64,000 bases of DNA from Adineta steineri (lineage: Eukaryota; Rotifera; Eurotatoria; Adinetida; Adinetidae). Position numbers and translations under genes: made by a program. The stretch is taken from contig CAJNOI010000213.1 of assembly GCA_905250115.1 (NCBI GenBank), positions 1-64,000 on the forward strand. The letters are read 5' to 3'. Below are positions 39,213 to 50,394 of this stretch, in pieces; position 1 is the stretch's first letter; the number at the start of each line of letters is the position of its first letter. A model generated the notes under the pieces. The model was not told the DNA's origin and searched no databases. It saw only the letters and a program-made list of their open reading frames with translations.

Positions 39213-40293
39213 TGACGAATTCTTATCGAAACTACATTCAAATATAAAAATGTTTCTATTATCATTTGAAAAATTGATAAAGAATATAATCATATATCAT
39301 TATGCATTTTATAAAATACTTGTCTTTTATTGCTTATGGCGTATTCTTCAGTCATGACAATTATATTTTCATATGTAAACGACGATCATAATCATCCTTC
39401 GAATCTAATACAAGCTAGAGCTTCCTTTTATATTACGACAGAAAATATTGAATACAACCAGATTTAAACTTAATTATTACTATAGTATTATTTTATATAC
39501 TATTCAATACAAATAGGCTATAGAACTTGTGCTTTTTATACATGATAATCTGTCAACGGTTCGTGAGAAACATAATAATGAACGGTTTTATTATATCACA
39601 TAGTATACTACAATACAACAAACATAATGTTCTTCTGTTCTTGTACACATCAGAATAACAGCAAAGTTCAACTTGAAAAAATAAAACATGTCAGTTCTCA
39701 GTAATTCGTGATCTTTGTTTGCTTTAAATAGATGGCATAATACAACCGGACGCAGTAAAATTTTGAATTCGATTTTCCGCAGAACATATAATGTTATCTG
39801 TATTGTTGTACGTAGGATATATGAAGTTAGGCTAGTCTATGGGGCCTTTGAGAAATTTTTGCCGGATTCATATCGGATAACTTTTAATGACTGACGATCG
39901 TAGTGCTACATCAAACTATTGATAAATTTGACAGATAATTTGTAGAACCATTACGCTGTAAATAACTGAATGTCGGTAACATATCCTTGAAATCATTTCA
40001 AAACAAAAGTTATCCAAAAATAACATTACATATAAATCATCAAGGTTTATCTTCTTTTATGAATTAAATGTAGTAAATTTTTCTTTCATTGAAGATTAGG
40101 TTCGGATTGCTTGTTCACAATCTATGAATGTTATTAATATAATTAACAATTTATTAGCAGTTGGTTGTGTATTGATTAATTTCTACACTAAAACTAAGTA
40201 TACGTATAATATAAAGTGAACTTTTCTTTTAATTTCACACAATCGTACTGGTAATAACGTAAGTAAAGTTAGCAGCAGATTCGAGTATTCGTT
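39213..40293. other. Intergenic
   Basis: No coding frame was recognised. The last 500 bp are less AT-rich than most of the window and lead into the tandem repeat at 40294. Confidence 0.4.
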
Positions 40294-40529
40294 GCTGACA
40301 TTCGCCTATGGACTTGGGCTATGGCTAAGATATCTTGGGCCGGATAGAGAATTTAATTCTGCATCGAATGGTGTATTTCGATTTGGGGGTCATCGAGCAA
40401 AAAATGGGTGTTTGGGTGAAAAAACTGGGTGAACGAGGAGTTTTATTCAGTTTCACCGAGTAATCCCTGCTGACATTCGCCTAGGGACTTGGGCTATGGC
40501 TAATACTCCTGGGCTGGATAGAGAATTTA
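40294..40529. repeat. 175-bp tandem repeat running into the assembly gap
   Basis: GCTGACATTCGCCTATGGAC begins at 40294 and recurs as GCTGACATTCGCCTAGGGAC at 40469, a period of 175 bp. The following ACTTGGGCTATGGCTAA and GGATAGAGAATTTA are shared too. The second unit is cut by the Ns at 40530, so the array probably continues into the gap and caused the assembly break. Confidence 0.75.
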
Positions 40530-40629
40530 NNNNNNNNNNNNNNNNNNNNNNNNNNNNNNNNNNNNNNNNNNNNNNNNNNNNNNNNNNNNNNNNNNNNNNN
40601 NNNNNNNNNNNNNNNNNNNNNNNNNNNNN
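40530..40629. other. Assembly gap (100 Ns)
   Basis: Exactly 100 N, the usual placeholder for a gap of unknown size. It removes the 5' exon or exons of the K+ transporter and the rest of the tandem repeat. Confidence 0.98.
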
Positions 40630-40664
40630 ATAAAAAATAAAGTAATCTTATTCTATTTTATTAG

Positions 40665-42767
40665 TGGTACATCTCCTCTATACGTAGTAAAAACAATATT
40701 TGATGATGCTCCAACTGAAAAAGAAGTTATTGGTGCTATATCATTAATCGTATGGAGTTTGATTGTTGTAGTATCTTTAAAATATGCTATATTTATATTA
40801 ATGGCAGATAATCGTGGTGAAGGTGGTCCATTTGCTTTATGTAGTTTATTGACAGGTCCAATAAGTAATCTTCGTTATCGCACAAAACAATTTGTTAGTG
40901 TTATATCAATTATTGCTGCTTGTTTATTGATAGGCGATGGTGCTCTTACACCAGCCGTATCAATTCTATCAGCATTTGAAGGTTTAGTTGTTGCTAAACC
41001 ATCACTTGCACCATGGACAGTACGAATATCTGTAATCATTATAATAATTTTATTTCTATTTCAAAGATGGGGTTCATCACGTCTCGGAATTTTTTTTGGA
41101 CCAATTATGATTTTATGGTTTATTTTATTAGCAACAATTGGTATATGGCGTATAACATATAAACCTTCAATATTAAGAGCATTTAATCCATGGGAAGCAT
41201 TACATTATTTAATTCGAGAAGACAAGACAGGTTTCTATCAAATTGGTTCAATATTCTTATCAGTTACTGGTTTAGAAGCAATGTATGCTGATTTAGGACA
41301 TTTTGGACGATGGCCTGTGAGATTTTCATGGTTTGCTGTGGTTTTTCCAGCTGTTTTACTTAATTATTTAGGACAAGGAGCAGTCATTATTTTAAATCCA
41401 GCATTTATTGATAATCCGTGAGTTTAAGAAAAATTAGTTATATGAGAGATAAAAGAGATTTTTATAAAAATATTATTTTTAGTTTTTATCATGCAGTACC
41501 ACATTGGGCATTATGGCCTGTTCTTGTCTTTTCAGTTATAGCAGCAACAATAGCTTCGCAAGCAATTATTACTGGTTCATTTTCATTAGTTTCTCAAGCT
41601 ATTGCAATAGGATTTTGTGTACCATTTCCTGTAATTCATACATCTCGTTCAATAATTAGTCATATTTATGTTCCAGCTATTAATTATTTTCTTTTAGCAT
41701 TAACTCTTGCTGTAACAATTGGATTTCAAACAAGTGATAACATAACCGATGCGTATGGTGTAACAGTATGTAGTGTTATGGTTTTAACAACAATTCTTTA
41801 TATGATGGTAATGCGTTATACTTGGTTGAAACCAATTTGGCTTGTTGTATTATTTGGAATATTTTTAATCATTGATTTATATACATTTGCAGCAATATGT
41901 ACTACTAAAATTCCTTCAGGTGGTTGGGTTGCTATTATTATTGCATGTGGTATTTTTATAGTTTCATTTAGTTGGTATTATGGAAATATTCGTCTTCAAT
42001 ATTATCTATCTCAACATTGCAAAACAAATTTAATAGAAAATTTACCAGCTCGGTTTGGTGGTCTTCAAGATTCTTATCATGCAGCAAATAATATTGATAA
42101 TGAAACAGAATTCAATGAAAGTCCAGACGACGATGATGATGATGATGATGATGATGAAGAAGATCAAAGAAAAAGCAAACGATTAAATAATAATTCAAAA
42201 ACAATTTCAGTTTCTACTATAGAGAATCAGTCTAGTGTGGTATCAATAGAAAATATCGAAGAAAATCGTTTAATCGAACCTGATGTAACAATAACTCCAG
42301 GTGTTGGTTGTTTTTTAACAACATCAAAAAAATATACGCCATATGTGTTCGAAAATTTTCTTTGTCGAATGCATGCTCATCAAGAAATATTAGTATTTCT
42401 TAAACTTGATTGTGCACGAATGCCAAGTGTTGATGATGATCAACGATTGATTATTCGAGCTTATGGAAAAAATATTTATCATATTTCAGCTATATTTGGT
42501 TATACAGAAACAAATATTAATCTTTTTAATATACTTCATTTAGCAAGACAATATTATGATGTTCCTATATCAGCTAATGAATCATCAATGACATTTTATC
42601 TTCCTGATGAAACTATACATGTTAATACACACGGATGGAAAACTTGGTTAAGACGATGGCCTTTATATGCTTATTCGATTTTAAAAACTTTATATCCCGG
42701 TATGCCATTAAATTTTAAAGCAATGCCACAAAATACAATTAAAGTTGGAACACTTGCTGATTTGTAA
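40665..42767 (+). CDS. KUP/HAK/KT-family K+ uptake transporter (5' end in the gap)
   Basis: High-affinity K+ uptake permease, probably K+/H+ coupled, in the plasma membrane. The visible exons are 40665-41417 and 41483-42767, joined across a 65-bp GT-AG intron, giving about 680 residues. The first exon opens in the signature GTSPLYVVKTIF, so only the N-terminus with the first helix start is lost. Further family motifs are DNRGEGGPFALCSLL, IGDGALTPAVSILSAFEGL, LSVTGLEAMYADLGHFG, NYLGQGAVII and ATIASQAIITGSFSLVSQAI. About 12 hydrophobic helices are followed by a cytoplasmic domain (FENFLCRMHAHQEILVFLKL ..) with an unusual Asp10 run (SPDDDD..EEDQRK) encoded by a GAT repeat. Codon use and the intron look native. 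The family is not normally found in animals, so transfer is likely. Confidence 0.9.
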
Positions 42768-43024
42768 TATTTTATTTTAATACTTTTATAATATATCAAG
42801 CTTCATTTTGTATTCTATTGTTTACATTTTTTAATCAATATATATTTTAAAATAAATTTTCGTTGTACAAATATAAAATTTATTTATTATCATAATAAGG
42901 GTCAAAAAAACATATTTTATTTCTATAATTTAACTAAAGATTATCTTCAATATAGATTTGTCCATATCAATTATAAATCTATTGTTGTAATTGTATTCAA
43001 TTCACTCACGTTCAACGTATTTCC

Positions 43025-43349
43025 CAGTGGCGGATTTAGGGGGAGGGGGGGCGATGGGGACGATTGGCCCCCCTTCCAATTTTTTTTTGATTTTTTACAG
43101 CAAAAATGAACGAAAAAATAGGTTCACACTGCTTCAGTTGGACTTAAAAAATAGCTTTTAACCAAAATCGCCCCCACCCCCCCCCGACAACGCCCCTCCG
43201 TATTAAAAAAAAAATCCCCCACCCCCACCCCAGATATCGCTCCTCCATACTCAAAAACAAAAAATCCCCTACCCCCTCCCCAGGTATTGCCCCTCCATAC
43301 TAAAAAAACAAAAATCGCCCCCCGTTCCAAAATCCTAGATCCGCCACTG
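43025..43349. mobile_element. hAT-type MITE with exact 8-bp target duplication
   Basis: The ends are CAGTGGCGGATTTAGG at the left and CCTAGATCCGCCACTG at the right. They are flanked by identical GTATTTCC (43017-43024 and 43350-43357). The interior is 325 bp of imperfect repeats of CCCC(A/T)CCCC and AAAAAATC with no real coding content; an open frame across it reflects the simple repeat. It lies between the K+ transporter and Hv1 genes. Confidence 0.93.
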
Positions 43350-43357
43350 GTATTTCC

Positions 43358-43718
43358 CTAATGAACACTGAAATTCTATTAGGATCATATAGTTTATAAA
43401 CATCATAGACTAAAATGCTATCCGAATGGTACTAGTACAGTATAGAAACAGCGTAACTTACCGTTATGTTATCAAATAAATGAGTTCTGTAAGAAAACTT
43501 TGTTTTATCAACTATAAGCAACCAAAGAGTATAACTGTGATCCAAAAAAGAAATGAATCATACTGGTCTCTATTTTGCATCTTAAAATGAATTCCTATCA
43601 TTAGAAATAATTAAATGACACCTTTGGAAATCTAATCTGTATAATAGTAAGGTTATAAAAGAAAAACAAATAAATCTAAAAATGTTATATTCAATATTTA
43701 CTATGAAAAAAAAAAGAA
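43358..43718. other. Convergent intergenic region
   Basis: 3' flanks of the K+ transporter (+) and Hv1 (-) genes; nothing else recognised. Confidence 0.4.
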
Positions 43719-44999
43719 TTATTTATCTTTATGTCTCTGTTGCCATGTTTTATCTACATAAGCATCAATATGTTCTTGAGATGGTAATTTACTCAATGTT
43801 TTTAAAAGATTTGTTAAATAATCAACTTTAATTTCTTGTTTTTCAAGCATTTTTTCGGTAGTTGATTTTTCTTGTTCAATAATTGTTTGAGCTTCTTGAA
43901 TTTTTCTAATAATTATTCGATTTTTAAGTGTAATAGAATGAACAACAGCATGAATAGCTCGAACTATTTTCCATAAACGTAATACAACAATAGCTGCAGC
44001 TGCACGTCCGGCTCTTCCAATATTTCCATAATGAAAATATATTTCCATTACAAATGATGTAAATACAATAATACTATCCAATAAATATAACACATTTTTA
44101 TAATGTTGAAAACCAAATGTAAAAAATGATAGGAAGATTTCAAGTACAAATATTATTAATAATACGACGGAAAAATAGAAAAGAAATAATTCAGCACGAC
44201 TTAAAGCCACGGAATATGGAAGTAAACATGTATCTCGTTGTAAAGTTGTATTATATTCTATCAATTCTTGATCCGTTAAACATGGTGATGATAATTGAGC
44301 TAAATTAAATTAACAAAAATTTATTTTATATATCTTAGAAGATTTTAATGAATGATATAGTAATTAAAAATTCTTTTTTCTCTCATCATAATTTCAGTTT
44401 TGATCGATCTTATTAAATTTGTTGAATATTAGTAATAAATCGTAGTAGTTACTTTTTTAACGCGAAAAATGTCCTTAAACCCATTTCAGTCTATTGAAGT
44501 AAATGATGTTTTTTTATTTTTCTCATTATTTATCGTTTTTGAAGTATCCTCCAGAAATACTTGGAAAAGATCCATCTAATTTTCTTATTATTACATAATA
44601 AATTAACATACCAAGAACTAAATCAACAAGTACGACAATAAGATCAATAACAACTAAAACAATAATAGAATAATGAAATTTTGGTAATACAAGATAATGT
44701 GCTAATTGTCGTCGAGCTATTTGAATCCAGCTATGTGAATCATTTATTGATTCTTCGTCGGAATTTTTTAATTCTGATTCAAGTGAAAATTTTTGAAGTT
44801 CTTCAATAATACTGCTTAATTTAATATCTCCTTGTGAATGTCGTGGTAGTTTTAATTGATTATTTTCTTTAACAACTTTCCATTTACTTTGTTTTATATT
44901 GGATGAAAATGATTTAACATTTATATCATCATTATTAACTTCTTCAACATTTCCAGGTAAACTTATTTCTTGTAATGGTTTTATAACAATTTTATCCAT
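43719..44999 (-). CDS. HVCN1: Voltage-gated proton channel Hv1
   Basis: A four-helix voltage-sensor protein that conducts H+ outward with no separate pore domain. Two exons, 44999-44612 and 44299-43719, join across a 312-bp intron to give about 320 residues. S1 holds the selectivity aspartate (VVIDLIVVLVDLVL, equivalent to Asp112). S3 reads LLDSIIVFTSFVMEI with the conserved first Asp. S4 reads VVLRLWKIVRAIH, so the gating triplet is R-K-R where vertebrates have R-R-R, with RLW retained. The C-terminus is a coiled coil (RIIIRKIQEAQTIIEQEKST..), as used for dimerisation. The S1-S2 loop is about 35 residues, longer than in vertebrates, with two cysteines (SSPCLTD, RDTCLLP). The N-terminal cytoplasmic region is about 100 residues and acidic. 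Confidence 0.92.
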
Positions 45000-47900
45000 T
45001 ATTTTATTTCAAATATTCTTCATTCAATTACATGAACATTTCAATCAAACTAAAAACAAAAAGAAGAAAAACAATTTTTATTTGATGAATAAAAAAACAT
45101 GACTAAAGAAATATCTTAAAAGTCTTATGATGATCTAGAAGTTTAATAGATATGATTTTTATCTACTTGTTTTTCTTCTATGAATCATTTTAATGAGTTG
45201 GATAAAAAAACGTAGTTCGAGGTAAACAAACGTTTTAAAGACTTCTAAGAACAGTTTGATTAAATCATTTGTTTGGATTTACATATATTCAACACCTGCG
45301 CAAGCGAGGGGATGTACACCTCCCCAGTCTCAGATCTTTCGCGCGACCACTACATATATTTCAGCATTTTTAAATAAAAACTAATTCCTCTAATCAATCT
45401 ATTGACTTAAAATATATGTTAGAAGTATTTTTGAGTACAAGAGTACCTTACAAATTTTTCTTTACTTGATTAAAAAAATTCTCTCACGTGTTGTTGAATC
45501 TTTTGACTAACGAGAAAATTTTCCATAGAATGTTCGATAGACTGAACGAGTATGTTAATTAATACCTGCCAAATGTTGATGTATTGAACTAATTCTTAGG
45601 ATGTATTCGATCAAAAAACTTGTGACATACAGATAGTAGAGTACTCTTTCCGATATTATGATTAGAATTGATTGAATACATCTACTCAAATTTTATCCAA
45701 GAAATATTGACTTATGATTATGATCATCTTAGTCAATATTTATTTAATATTATGAAATTTATTTCAATAGAATAATAATATTTACGATAATCAGATTAAT
45801 TTCTTTTTTTAATATATATTAATTTAATTTGTGACTACTCAAATTTCCTTTATGTTTTGTTTATAGAACAAATAACTCAAATATTTATAGAATAGAATCA
45901 CTTTTTTCAATTCAAATCAATACAATACATTTACATTTTTGTTCATTTCTACTCATCGAAATTTCAATATGAACAAAAAAAATGTTATTATTATTATTAT
46001 TCTAATTTCAATATAAAAACATTAATAGTTTTTTTTTCTTAGAGAATTATTCAATTAACATATTTAAGATAAAAGAAAAATTTGATTTCGAAATCTTATT
46101 TATTAAAAATTTGAAAATAAGAAGTATTAACTTACATAAGTAGATAAAACTGCTAGTCGATTTCATATGTTGTTAATGATATATATTTATATATATATTG
46201 TAGGATGTTCTTTACTAAGAAATAGAAAGAGATTCATCGTTCTTAGTCTATTTTTAGCGGAATCAAAGCGCGAAAGAAAAAAAAGAGGAAGGAAAATTAA
46301 TATCCGAATAAAATAAGATAGAGAACGATAAATTGTTTCAGTTCTGATTTTTACTATCCCATCAAGTCTAGATTAATAAACTAAATTAATAAGTATGCAT
46401 TAATCTGTCATGTCGAATTATTTCAAATAGATTCAACTGAATGATTAAGTTATTAGGAATTCTCTAACCATATTTACATAAACTACAATAGAAAACATAT
46501 TTTAATTTGCAAAATATTACAATAATAAATTAATATGTTATAATAATTAATATCGAACAAATTTTTATTTAATATGAATTTTATTTTACTTTTTCACACA
46601 ATAATCAATGAAATAAACGGCATAAACAAAATCCTATGGATTTAATGGATTCTTTATTTTCTATAATGAAATATTTTTGCTTAGAGATTTTTAATGATAA
46701 TAATATTAAATTATAAAATATGTTAATTCAAATTTTTTTTTCTTTCTAAAACTGAATTAGATTTTGAATCTTTCCACTATTCTAATTAAATATTAAAATT
46801 ATTTGTTTTTTAGGAGTTTTCTTAGATAATATTTATCTAATGTTAAATTGAATTTATTTTTATCGATAAAACTATCCGAAATTTTGTTATTTGGAAGAAA
46901 TATTTTTTTCTAATTGAAAAAAATGTAGATATAAGAAGAGACATTAATAAACTTACCAGTAGATGACACATTCATTTGTTTCAATGTTTGATTGACAACG
47001 TTTTCTCTCTCTTTTTTTTCTTCTTATGTTTTCAATTGTTTTGTGTAAGAATAGTCCACTTGAAAAGAAGAATATGTCAGGTTTTTCACTAGTTTTTTTT
47101 TTCTTTTTCTATGTTAATATTTGACGTGGAAAAAAACACATAGTTTTTCCTCACGTAACAAATAGAATATTATTTTAAAAATGCCATATGGAATATATCG
47201 CTTTCTTTTGAAAAATTTTAAAATAATTATATATAATAAACTTCATAGAACGTCACAAATAAATAATAGGTTATTTTCAAAGAAAAACAGAATCTAATTT
47301 TTAAGAGAAAATACAAAATTCTACTTAAATATCAACAATTCTATAAATTAAATCGATTAATAATCTTATTTTTGCTAAACATATGAAATATTGCTTGAAG
47401 CAATTTTTATCTTTTCTAAGAATACTATTAAAGTATTTTGCAGGAAATTAAACCAATTGAAAGATCATCGATATTTCTCACACGACTTGATCTAAAAAAA
47501 AATTTTTTTCTCAAATAATATTCTAATTTATATAAATGATGAAGAAATCTCATTAATAATTAGTCGAATACTTTACTCTTTGAACTTATTCTATCAATGT
47601 TCTCTATCTACTCTATAAACAATTATTTATCATTATAAGAATAATAATCTTAGAAATTAATTTCGTTTAACTGATTATTTATTAATTTAATTGAATATGA
47701 GTGTAATCAATTTGTTTTTCATGAGTCATATTTGTTTTTAAGTACCATAGTAATGAGAAAACAAATGTCTTTTACTATTTCTAACATTTATTTCATATAT
47801 TAGAATATTTAAACTTTGTTTTCATTATATAATCTTAATGATACATTCATAAAATATAATAAAGATAACATTTCAATAAAGAAAATAATCTACTGACTTT

Positions 47901-48299
47901 TTTCCTTATCGAAATTATTGTAAATTCCAACCAGGGAAATATTTTTATAATCATTCTTCACAAGAAAAAAAAAGTGCAGAGATTCAAAAGAAATTTCATA
48001 TCAATTAAAATTCACTACTAACTGCTAATCAATATCAATTTAACATATGTAAATAGAAAATGTCGGTCGACATTAAAAACATCTTAGAATAATTAAAATA
48101 TGAATTTATACAATGTTGAATGGGAAATTTGTATTTTTCTTCGTTTCTAGTTATGCAAATGTGAAAATATTCTTTGAATACTCCCATTGTTGATATCATT
48201 GATATGATGTACGTGAAAAAATGAAGAAGAAAAAACAATATCAGTGATATTCAATCTCCATTCTTTTTTTGTTAGTTTTGTGTTTAGATAAGAATCTAA
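45000..48299. other. Long gene-poor AT-rich interval
   Basis: I see no supported gene in 3.3 kb. A GC-richer island at about 45288-45352 includes the small palindrome GGGGATGTACACCTCCCC and TTTCGCGCGACC. A possible minus-strand first exon at 46957-46975 (ATGAATGTGTCATCTACTG followed by gtaagt) has no partner that I could find; it could be a 5' exon of the Hv1 gene or of a short gene. The rest is AT-rich with homopolymer runs. Confidence 0.4.
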
Positions 48300-49612
48300 A
48301 TGTCTGATAATATCAACGAACAAAATCCCATGATGAATCTAATCAATGATACTGATGAACAACGTTTGTTATTTTGATTTAATTTAAATAAAAAATGAAT
48401 TTTTTATTCTATTAAATAGATCATAAACATTATGTTGTTAAAAAAATCGAATCGAATATTAATGAACAAGAAAAAGAAATTATTGGTTATGATTGTATTT
48501 ATCAATATGAAAATTATCAAATCAAACTTGAATATCGTTTATTAAATGGATATTGGAAAATAATTTCTGATCAATTAAATACAAAACAAGAAGAAGAATT
48601 AAATAATTTATTAAATAATCTTAATCTCAACGAATATCATCTTTTTCCTCAACAAATCGATATTATTATTCAAAAATTTGATCAATATTTTTCGGGTGAA
48701 TTTATTATTTATTAGAAGAAAAAAATATTTTATTTCGTTTCTTTTAGAATTAAAAGAAAAAGAAAATGAAATAATAATCAGTTCATTATTAGAAGAAGAT
48801 GATGATGAAATAAAAAAATTGAATTTTCCATCAATCGAATTATTATATAATAATAATATTCCAACACCATCGCCTATTTTAGAAGTTGATGAGGAACAAT
48901 TAGATTTACCAACACAATCATTATCAGCACATTTTCAACGAAAAATTATTAATTTAACACCAACTACAATATCAAATCGTATTCGACTAGATAGTGCTTG
49001 TAGTTCAACTAATAGTATTAAATATGCTGAGTAAGTTTACCTTTTAGATTAAATATTTTACAATAAAATTTTATTTCTAAAGATTTGTTCCTCCGACTAT
49101 GACGTCAATTCAACGACGACGTATTATTCAATCAATTATTTTAGGTGTACAACGAAAGTAAATAGAATATGTTTTATTTTCATTTTTTCTAATTTGATTT
49201 TTTTTGATTTAAATAGAAAAAAAATATTTGAAAAAGTTCTTAATACATTAAAACATATTCCATCCGAACCAACAATGTATGAATTAGGTTTAGAATTTTT
49301 ACGTGTCTATGATGGAAAATTTAATTATTTACCAGGACATACAGTAAATATTTCTTTTTTTACAATTTTATTCATAGAAATTATTCAATAATCCTTTATT
49401 TTATTTTTAGTTTATTATGCCATTTAAAGAACGAACTTGGTTTTTAACAATTCTTAATATTAAATGTAATTATTTTCTTATTTATGAACAAAAAAAGTAA
49501 TATTTTATAACATATTATTTGTTTAGGTATGGAAATTGAATTTGGAGAAAGTGAACCACGATCTGTTTTAATACTTCAATATAATAATGAATCTACAACT
49601 GTACAACTTTGA
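48300..49612 (+). CDS. Unrecognised intracellular protein, seven exons
   Basis: ATG at 48300 (MSDNINEQNPMMNLINDTDE). Exons of 48300-48363, 48420-48695, then from about 48748, 49081, 49215, 49410 and 49527 join in frame through 35-60 bp introns to TGA 49610-49612, about 300 residues. The composition is acidic, with no signal peptide and no membrane helix. Notable stretches are EIIGYDCIYQYENYQIKLEY, a Ser/Thr/Pro linker (IPTPSPILEVDEEQLDLPTQ), a basic helical part (QRRRIIQSIILGVQRKKKIF) and a compact C-terminus (FIMPFKERTWFLTILNIKCM, then EIEFGESEPRSVLILQYN). The consistent splice phases argue for a real gene. I could not place it in a family. Confidence 0.65.
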
Positions 49613-50394
49613 TTCATTAAATATCGATTTAATTGAACCTTTCTTTTTTTGCTTTTGCATGAATAATTAATAAATCTAATAGTACATATTTTTGTTTTTT
49701 TTTCTATATTGTTTATGAAGACAGTATGATAGTTTTAAAGATTTCTATTTCAATCATTAAATAAAACAATAGTTACACAAATAAATAATTGTGATGAGTA
49801 GAGAATAATAAAATCAATGATTAATTATCACCTCAAACACGAATTCTTGATAGATATTTTACTACAATGTTCAAAGATATAGTAGAAGAGTAGCCTATAT
49901 TATATAATATATATGTCAAGAAATATGATATTAAGAAGATAAAATTATTTTTCTGGCAGATTAAATTCATCTTTGAAATATTACTAAATTTTTAGAGAAA
50001 TCGATCAAAACGGATCAACTTGTGGAAGACTCTGATGAGAGATAAGAAAAAAAGTATTTAAAAAAGAACACGATTTAACTTCTATGATTTTTGTTATCAC
50101 TTCCTATCTTTCACTTTCCTTTTCTTTGCGTTGTGTTTTCTGATGTCAAATGGAAAAAGTTTGTACCTTTATTATTCTCGGTTTTTTTCCATTATTAAAA
50201 ATTGCTTTTGTATTACGTTGAGTTGCGTATTTTTCTGATCGTCGTACCGAAATCATACATAACGTCTCAGGTGATTTCAAATACTGCATTTGATGAGAGT
50301 TTAACTAGAGTATTGAAAACTGTCGATCGAAAGTTTTCGATAAAAAAACCATACTTGGAACTTTATACGTATGGTTTTTTTTGAGTTGATCCTT
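49613..50394. other. Intergenic
   Basis: No gene seen. An inverted pair, GTTTTCGATAAAAAAACC..GGTTTTTT, lies near 50333-50380. Confidence 0.35.

Noticed and set aside
40294-40529. CRISPR-like array
   Set aside because: The repeat unit is 175 bp and the genome is eukaryotic; it is an ordinary tandem repeat.
43124-43330. 68-codon frame rich in Gly and Phe
   Set aside because: Produced by the simple repeats of the MITE at 43025-43349.
45288-45352. Possible tRNA or other structured RNA in a GC-richer island
   Set aside because: A small 5-bp palindrome is visible, but no cloverleaf, A-box/B-box pair or anticodon arm could be built.
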